A stretch of DNA of 56,228 bases. It comes from Streptomyces sp. CB02056. GTDB taxonomy: Bacteria > Actinomycetota > Actinomycetes > Streptomycetales > Streptomycetaceae. The position numbers and the translations under genes are program-made. Where the stretch lies: the NCBI RefSeq assembly GCF_001905545.1, contig NZ_LIPD01000017.1, positions 1,836 through 58,063 on the forward strand, in the 5' to 3' direction. Numbering within the stretch: position 1 is the first letter of the stretch; each line of letters begins with the position of its first letter. Of this stretch, positions 51,504-56,228 are shown one piece after another. Under the pieces are notes generated by a model that did no database searches, was not told the DNA's origin, and worked only from the letters and a program-made list of their open reading frames with translations.

Positions 51504-52535
51504 CTACGTCGTGCGGCGCGGGGCTCCCTTGGTCGGCTCGTGGGGCTCCACCGCCGGTTCGAGCAGGGCGAGCGTCCGCTGCCGCGCGTCGAGGCCGACG
51601 CGGACGCCGACCGGCATCGGCAGGTTCGGGCCGGCGTGCCCGAAGTCGACGTTGCCCAGGGCCGGGATGTCACGGTCCCCGAGGACGTCGAGGACGATCT
51701 CGCGCAGGGTCGGGGACGCGCCGGGTTCGAGGCCGCCGATCTCGCGCGGAACGCCCACGACCATGCCGGCGATTTGGTCGAGGATGCCGCTGTGCCGCAT
51801 CACGTGCAGGTAGCTCCACACGTACGAGGCCAGGCCGCCCATCTCCTCCCAGAACAGCACCGCACCGTCGAACCGTTCGAGCGGCAGCGCGAAGGGCGTC
51901 GCCTGCGCCAGCACGATCCGGTTGATCAACCCGCCGATCAGCGGCCCTTCGACACGGCCGGGACGCCAGCACTCCCATGACGGGCTCGCGGGCAGTGCGC
52001 CGATCGCCTCGGTGCCGGTCAGCAACCTGGCGTAGAGCGCCTCGAGTTCTGCCTGGCGCGCCGCGGGCGCGGACCGCCAGTGTCCGCCGAAGCCGGGGAC
52101 GGCCATGTCGGCGTGGAACCCGACCAGGCCCGTGCGCGCGTGGAGCACCAGGTGCAGCAGGGAGATGTCGCTGTAGCCGAGGATCGGTTTGGGGTCGGCC
52201 CTGATCGCCTCGACGTCGATCAGGTCGAGGTAGCCGAGCGCCGTCTGGCCGCCGTCACTGGCGACGATCGCGCGCACCTCGGGATCGCGCAGGAGGGCGT
52301 TGAGCTCCCCGGCGATCTCCGCCGGCGTGGCCGCGCTCCACCAGTGGCGGCGGCCCGCTTCGAGGAGCGGAGCCCGGCGCACCCGGAATCCCATCCGCTC
52401 CAGCACGGCCACCGTCCGCTCGACGTTGGGCTCGTACGCGGGCGGCAGCGGACCGGACAGCGCGGCGATGACGACGAGGTCTCCGGGCGCCAGGGCACGC
52501 GGTCGAAGCAGTCGAGGCGGTGCGGAACCAGTCAT
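51504..52535 (-). CDS. S66-family peptidase (LD-carboxypeptidase/MccF-like)
   Basis: A 343-aa serine peptidase. Ser122 in ILGYSDISLL is the nucleophile elbow, Glu230/231 in VLFWEEMG and His300 in DFGHAGPNLPMPVG complete the Ser-Glu-His triad. Family members cut the L,D-bond of muropeptides in wall recycling or inactivate microcin C-like compounds (MccF). There is no signal peptide, so it is cytosolic. No microcin genes are nearby. The ATG at 52535 begins MTGSAPPRLL. Confidence 0.92.
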   Translation of the reverse strand: MTGSAPPRLLRPRALAPGDLVVIAALSGPLPPAYEPNVERTVAVLERMGFRVRRAPLLEAGRRHWWSAATPAEIAGELNALLRDPEVRAIVASDGGQTALGYLDLIDVEAIRADPKPILGYSDISLLHLVLHARTGLVGFHADMAVPGFGGHWRSAPAARQAELEALYARLLTGTEAIGALPASPSWECWRPGRVEGPLIGGLINRIVLAQATPFALPLERFDGAVLFWEEMGGLASYVWSYLHVMRHSGILDQIAGMVVGVPREIGGLEPGASPTLREIVLDVLGDRDIPALGNVDFGHAGPNLPMPVGVRVGLDARQRTLALLEPAVEPHEPTKGAPRRTT

Positions 52536-52594
52536 GGCGTCAGTGTCGCCGCCGCCGTCGGCGGGGTCACCCGACTTTCGCCGGAAGGGTTCTG

Positions 52595-53926
52595 TCACCA
52601 CCCCCGGCGTTCGGCGGCCGCGCGTTCCTCGGCGATGGTGGGGATGGCGGCGAGGGCCTCGGCCGGGCGGCCGTTCCGGAGCAGCATGTCGGCCAGGTCG
52701 AGGGTGGCCCGGTAGTGGGTGGACGCGCGGAGGAGTGCGACGGCCTCCTCCAGTCGGCCGTCCAGCTCCAGCAGCCGTGCCAGCGAGGTGTCCCACGCGC
52801 CGGGCTGCCGTTCGTTGAGGGCGGTGGCCTCCGCGATGCCCTGCGGGCAGCGGCCGGCCTCGCCGAGCAGCCGGAGCCGCAGCTGGAGGACGTCGTCCGG
52901 GTGCCCTTCGGCGTACGGGCCGGTGAGCCCTTCCACGAGTTCGAGCGCGCGGTCGGGGCGGCCGTCGTCGACGAGCAGGTCCAGTGTCCGGTGGAGGAGG
53001 TTCCCGCAGTCGTGGTAGTCGAAGGTGGGCCGGCCGGTCTCGACGGCTTCGTCGATCCTGCCCTGGCGGACGAGGAGGTCCATCAGCGCCGCGCGGTCGT
53101 TCGAGAGGTCGTGGGCCTCGATGCGTTCGCGCAGCAGGGCCTCGGCCTCGGGTGCGCGCCCCGCGTCCTCCAGTGCCTTCGCGTACGCGTCGAAGGCGGC
53201 GTAGGGCTGGTCGGCGGCGAGGGATGCCAGCTCCTCGATCAGGCCCTGCCGGGCGAGGAGTTCCGCGTGGTACTCGGGGAAGTTGACGGGGTGGTGCCGG
53301 CCGGCGGCCGCTTCGGTGCGCAGGGTCTCGACGGCCGCGTCGGTTCGCCCGGCGCGTTCCAGGACCCGGGCGGTCAGGAGCAGCACCTGCCACCGCTCCA
53401 GCGAGTCCGTCGGCTCGGTCCCCGCGCGCTCCGCGGCCTGGGCGAGCACGTCGAGGACCTGGTCGTCCGCCCCCTGGCCCTCGGTCGCCTCGACCAGGCA
53501 CGACAGCGGCCAGGACGCCCCGAGGTGGGGCGTGAGCACCTCGATGGCCTCGTCGATCCGTCCGGCCTTCGCCGACAACTCGGCGTAGCGCACGCACACG
53601 TGGGCGTCGTCCAGCTCGGCCGCGTCCGGGCGCACCATCGCGAGGGCCTCGTCGGCCTCGCCCTGCCGGATCATGACCTCGGCGGTGACCCACTCGGCGG
53701 CCCGCCAGCCGATGTCCGTGAACGGGTCCAGGAGTGCCAGCGCCCGCTCGAACTCCCCGACCGCGCCCAGCTCCAGTGCCGCCGCCTTCGCGCAGTTCCA
53801 GTCCCCGCGCTCCTGCGCCGCCCGGGCGAGCAGCTCCACCTGGCCCAGGTCGAGGAGGGTCTGCGCCATGCGCGGGTGGACGCCGCCGAGGTTGTGCGCT
53901 TGCCAGGAGAGGTCGTCGATGTTCAC
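52595..53926 (-). CDS. TPR-repeat protein
   Basis: A 443-aa all-helical protein of tandem tetratricopeptide-like pairs, for example ALELGAVGEFERALALLDPF and LLDLDGRLEEAVALL-like segments every 34-40 residues. No catalytic domain is seen. It is probably a protein-interaction platform; the partner is unknown. The GTG at 53926 (VNIDDLSWQAHNLGGVHPR) is the first sensible start; it lacks a ribosome site. The gene begins 100 bp from the dispersed hairpin. Confidence 0.8.
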   Translation of the reverse strand: MNIDDLSWQAHNLGGVHPRMAQTLLDLGQVELLARAAQERGDWNCAKAAALELGAVGEFERALALLDPFTDIGWRAAEWVTAEVMIRQGEADEALAMVRPDAAELDDAHVCVRYAELSAKAGRIDEAIEVLTPHLGASWPLSCLVEATEGQGADDQVLDVLAQAAERAGTEPTDSLERWQVLLLTARVLERAGRTDAAVETLRTEAAAGRHHPVNFPEYHAELLARQGLIEELASLAADQPYAAFDAYAKALEDAGRAPEAEALLRERIEAHDLSNDRAALMDLLVRQGRIDEAVETGRPTFDYHDCGNLLHRTLDLLVDDGRPDRALELVEGLTGPYAEGHPDDVLQLRLRLLGEAGRCPQGIAEATALNERQPGAWDTSLARLLELDGRLEEAVALLRASTHYRATLDLADMLLRNGRPAEALAAIPTIAEERAAAERRGW

Positions 53927-54026
53927 GCGGGGAGCGTACGAACCGCCACTGACAGCGGTCCTGGGCTCGCCCCGTCCAGGGGCGGACCGGGGCCGGACCG
54001 TACGGGGAAGCCCTCGGCGTCCACCG

Positions 54027-54073
54027 CCCGCGTGCACGAGAAGTCGGCCGGTCCGACTTCTCGTGCACGCGGG
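54027..54073. repeat. Dispersed hairpin, copy 2
   Basis: A perfect 21-bp stem, CCCGCGTGCACGAGAAGTCGG, loop CCGGT. It starts 10 bp after the stop of the TetR gene on its strand. The core equals copies 1 and 3 while the outer arms differ but stay paired. Confidence 0.9.
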
Positions 54074-54082
54074 GCTGGCCCG

Positions 54083-54700
54083 TCAGGGCGTGGGTTCGGC
54101 TTCGCGGAGTCCGCGGAACACCGCGGGGGTCGTCCAGCCGCGCAGTGCGGCGTGGATCGTCGACTTGAACGCGGCCCGCGCGGTGGGGGCGTCGAGGGCT
54201 CCGGCGAGTTCGAGGGTGACGAGCCCGTGCAGGGTCACCCAGAGCGAGAGGGCGATCGAGGGTGCCGGGCCGTCGAGGACGGACTCCGCGACGGCCCGGT
54301 CGATCGCGGCGGTGAGCGGTCGGACGGGGTCGCTGGTGCCGACCGTGTCCGACGGTTCGAAGGACTGCACCCCGCCGAACAGCACCGTGTACAGGTGGCG
54401 GTGTTCGAGCCCCCAGTGCCGGTAGGCCGTGGCGAGGGCGTAGATGTCGGCGAGGGGGTCCGCGGAGGTGGGTACGTCCGCGACGGCGCGGAACAGGCCG
54501 GCGACGGCCTGGTCGCGGACGGCCGAGATCAGTCCGTCCTTGCCGCCGAAGAGGGAGTACACCGCCGTCGTCGAGGTGCCCGCGGCCGCGGCGACGGCCC
54601 GGACCGTGACGGTCTCCTGCGGGCGGGTGGCGAGCCACTCGGTCGCGCACGCCACGAGGCGCTCTCCGACGGTCTCGTCGTTCGTCTTCGGCCTTCCCAT
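54083..54700 (-). CDS. TetR-family regulator (membrane hydrolase partner)
   Basis: A 205-aa protein. The HTH (about 10-58) includes VTVRAVAAAAGTSTTAVYSLFGGKDGL; a WHG-type C-terminal domain is suggested by YRHWGLEHRHLYTVLFGG. It is divergent from a membrane-anchored hydrolase, with 68 bp between starts and a 24-bp imperfect palindrome in that gap, so it should repress that gene and itself. Confidence 0.9.
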   Translation of the reverse strand: MGRPKTNDETVGERLVACATEWLATRPQETVTVRAVAAAAGTSTTAVYSLFGGKDGLISAVRDQAVAGLFRAVADVPTSADPLADIYALATAYRHWGLEHRHLYTVLFGGVQSFEPSDTVGTSDPVRPLTAAIDRAVAESVLDGPAPSIALSLWVTLHGLVTLELAGALDAPTARAAFKSTIHAALRGWTTPAVFRGLREAEPTP

Positions 54701-54723
54701 GACGGGGAGCCTACCGCCTTTGA

Positions 54724-54747
54724 TAACGTCGTTTTGAAACAGCGTTA
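54724..54747. promoter_or_regulatory. Candidate TetR operator
   Basis: TAACG-TC-GTTT-TG-AAAC-AG-CGTTA: 18 of 24 positions are symmetric. It covers most of the divergent promoter region, which is AT-rich here. Confidence 0.6.
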
Positions 54748-54768
54748 CGAAACAAGGAGGGCTCCACC

Positions 54769-56139
54769 TTGTCCACGTTCGCCCTGCCCGCGACGCTCTT
54801 ACGTCGCGCCGCCCGCTCGCTGTCGGCCCTGGCCGCCGTCCTGGCGTCGGTCCTCGCCTTCCTCGCCCTGGTAGTCCTCACGGACGGGGCGGGCTCGGGG
54901 CTCGCCGCCTGGCTGCCGGTCCTCGCGGTCGGGACCGCCCTCGCGCTGTGGCGGAGCCGGAGCCGGAGCTGGGACCGGGACCGGAGCCGGAGCCGCGCCC
55001 GGGTGGCCCGGCTCGTGCCGTTCCTGCCGGTGCTCGTCGCGGCGGCGCTGACGGCGCCGGTCTGCGTCCCGACCGTGCCCACGGCCCGGCAGTACCCGCC
55101 GGACCTGCCGTTCGTGGCCACGGAGCGCTGGAGCCTGGACACCGGCAGCAGCGTCGCGGTGTACCACTACCCGCCCGCCGGGCCCGGCCCCCGGCACCCC
55201 GTCCCGCTCGTGTACCTCAACGGCGGTCCGGTGCGCGGCATTTCGCTGCTCGACCACCGGTTCCTGCAACTCCTGGCGGGGCAGGGCTACGACGTCTACG
55301 CCTACGAGCAGCCCGGCGGCGGACGCAGCGGCCTGCTCCCCATGGACCAGTACACGGCCGACCGGTCGGTCCGCGACCTCGGCGCCTTCGTCGACCGCCT
55401 GGGCGGGGGCGCGGTCGACGTCCTCGGGTTCTCGTCGGGCGCGGTCGTGCTCACCCGGGCCCTGGCCGATCCCGGAACCGCCGCGCGCGTGCACCGGGCG
55501 GTCATCGCCGAACCCGGCCCGATGGACGGCCCCACCGCGCGGATCGCCGGGCACCAGGGCCGCGAATCCGCGCGCGGCCTCGCCCCGGACCCGACCGGGC
55601 CGCGATCGACGCACGTCCCCCGCTACGCGGTGGCGTTCGGCCTCATGCGGCTCGGACTCCTCAGCCCCGGCACCGGGCTGATCGGACAGGCCGAGGGCGA
55701 CAACGCCTTCACCGCCGCCGACCTGGGCGGCGACACCGCATCCGCCTACTGCGCGCGCGACGCGCACCGCATCCCCGTCGAGGACAGCGCGCGGAACTTC
55801 TCCTTCAGCCCCGCCGCCAGCCTCCGCGTCCAGCGGACGGTCAGGGACTCGGCCTCCATCGCACCGCAGTTGGGGCGGTCCCGGACCCCCGCGATGCTGA
55901 TGATCGCCGAGTGCTCCTCGCAGGTCCGCCAATGGGCGACCGCCGTCCTCGCCGCCGACCCCGCGATCCAGCGCACCCAGTTCATGCCGGGGGTCGGGCA
56001 CCACATGTGGAACGGCCTCGACGGCAACAACGACCGGGCCGCGGCCGTGATCGGCGCGTTCCTCCAGGACCAGCCGGCGCCCCTGCCGAACTCCCCGACC
56101 CGCGAGGGGATTCCGGCCTTCCTGCGCGACCACGAGTGA
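54769..56139 (+). CDS. Membrane-anchored alpha/beta hydrolase (proline iminopeptidase-like)
   Basis: A 456-aa protein. Three hydrophobic helices (about 17-37, 45-61, 81-100) precede an outward hydrolase domain. LVYLNGGPVRG is the oxyanion strand, YEQPGGGRSG echoes the S33 peptidase DQRGxGxS, Ser is in VLGFSSGAVV, and His in GVGHHMWNG. The loop between helices 2 and 3 is an Arg-Ser/Asp-Arg repeat encoded by hexamers. The TTG start has AAGGAGG 8 nt upstream. Codon 11 is TTA, so expression should depend on the bldA tRNA. The TetR next door likely controls it. Confidence 0.87.
   Translation: MSTFALPATLLRRAARSLSALAAVLASVLAFLALVVLTDGAGSGLAAWLPVLAVGTALALWRSRSRSWDRDRSRSRARVARLVPFLPVLVAAALTAPVCVPTVPTARQYPPDLPFVATERWSLDTGSSVAVYHYPPAGPGPRHPVPLVYLNGGPVRGISLLDHRFLQLLAGQGYDVYAYEQPGGGRSGLLPMDQYTADRSVRDLGAFVDRLGGGAVDVLGFSSGAVVLTRALADPGTAARVHRAVIAEPGPMDGPTARIAGHQGRESARGLAPDPTGPRSTHVPRYAVAFGLMRLGLLSPGTGLIGQAEGDNAFTAADLGGDTASAYCARDAHRIPVEDSARNFSFSPAASLRVQRTVRDSASIAPQLGRSRTPAMLMIAECSSQVRQWATAVLAADPAIQRTQFMPGVGHHMWNGLDGNNDRAAAVIGAFLQDQPAPLPNSPTREGIPAFLRDHE
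54952..54993. repeat. Hexamer array inside the hydrolase gene
   Basis: CGGAGC x3, TGGGAC, CGGGAC, CGGAGC x2: seven 6-bp units that encode alternating Arg-Ser and Arg-Asp residues in the loop between membrane helices 2 and 3. Confidence 0.8.
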
Positions 56140-56204
56140 AGGCCCGGCAGCCGCGTACGGGGTGGACCGCCGGCGGCCGGGCCGGGAGAGACCGTGCTGC
56201 ACAG

Positions 56205-56228
56205 GAAGTCGGCGGGTCCGACTTCTCG
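56205..56228. repeat. Dispersed hairpin, copy 3 (cut by window end)
   Basis: GAAGTCGG, loop CGGGT, CCGACTTC, then TCG at the window edge. It lies 65 bp after the hydrolase stop. The left flank GTGCTGCACA suggests longer arms, only partly visible. Confidence 0.75.

Noticed and set aside
54027..54073. Short repeated peptide (KSAGPTSRAR-like) shared by three places
   Set aside because: The similarity comes from the palindromic hairpin DNA, not from a conserved peptide; flanking frames are non-coding.

Overview
The window is a GC-rich (well over 70 %) actinobacterial chromosome segment. It most likely comes from Streptomycetaceae (Streptomyces or Kitasatospora). Supporting signs are third-position G/C, many GTG and TTG starts, a LAxTG sortase substrate with a thioester (TQxA) domain, an EttA-type ABC-F protein, many divergent TetR/target pairs, leaderless-looking promoters, and only two TTA (bldA-type) codons noticed, both in the last 8 kb. 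No phage, insertion sequence, CRISPR or rRNA was seen. There is one tRNA, tRNA-Arg(UCU).

Layout. 0.1-2.3 kb: PEP-dependent dihydroxyacetone kinase, with dhaK-dhaL on one strand and dhaM divergent. 2.3-7.7 kb: a PolA-like DNA polymerase, an M3 peptidase and a secreted GH5-type glycosidase. 7.8-15.2 kb: lipid and acyl-CoA genes and export functions, each next to a TetR regulator (acyl-CoA dehydrogenase, enoyl-CoA hydratase, EmrB/QacA-type MFS, GNAT acetyltransferase). 15.4-18.5 kb: tRNA-Arg, a single-stranded-DNA-binding protein and the thioester cell-surface protein. 18.9-24.5 kb: ettA, a hotdog thioesterase, a truncated haemoglobin and an ABC-2 exporter.

24.7-35.6 kb is the most interesting block: seven co-directional genes on the minus strand. 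In transcription order they encode a GlnX-like membrane protein, a GlnH-like secreted solute-binding protein, a coiled-coil protein, a PknG-like kinase, a PP2C phosphatase, a VWA/MIDAS protein and a zinc-ribbon-FHA protein. The first two plus the kinase match the mycobacterial GlnX-GlnH-PknG amino-acid sensing module. The extra kinase/phosphatase/FHA/VWA genes and the zinc ribbons shared by three of the proteins suggest an expanded signalling complex.

36-48.5 kb is accessory metabolism and regulation: a nucleosidase, an ECF41-type sigma factor divergent from an NAD(P)-binding partner, a frame-broken small ORF, an isochorismatase-family hydrolase, an AraC/GlxA regulator, an MFS pump, an HTH/MmyB regulator, an AMP-ligase, an SDR protein that has lost its catalytic Ser and Tyr, a class-III aminotransferase and an alpha/beta hydrolase. 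48.5-56.2 kb holds an HTH-pentapeptide-repeat protein, a 59-aa membrane peptide, a secreted hydrolase, an S66 peptidase, a TPR protein, and a TetR regulator next to a membrane-anchored hydrolase. This end carries a dispersed family of near-identical hairpins.

Two sequence habits recur: short tandem arrays with a 9-bp period at gene borders, and TAnnnT boxes placed 6-8 nt before ATG starts that lack a Shine-Dalgarno sequence. All functions were read from sequence by eye; nothing was searched against a database.
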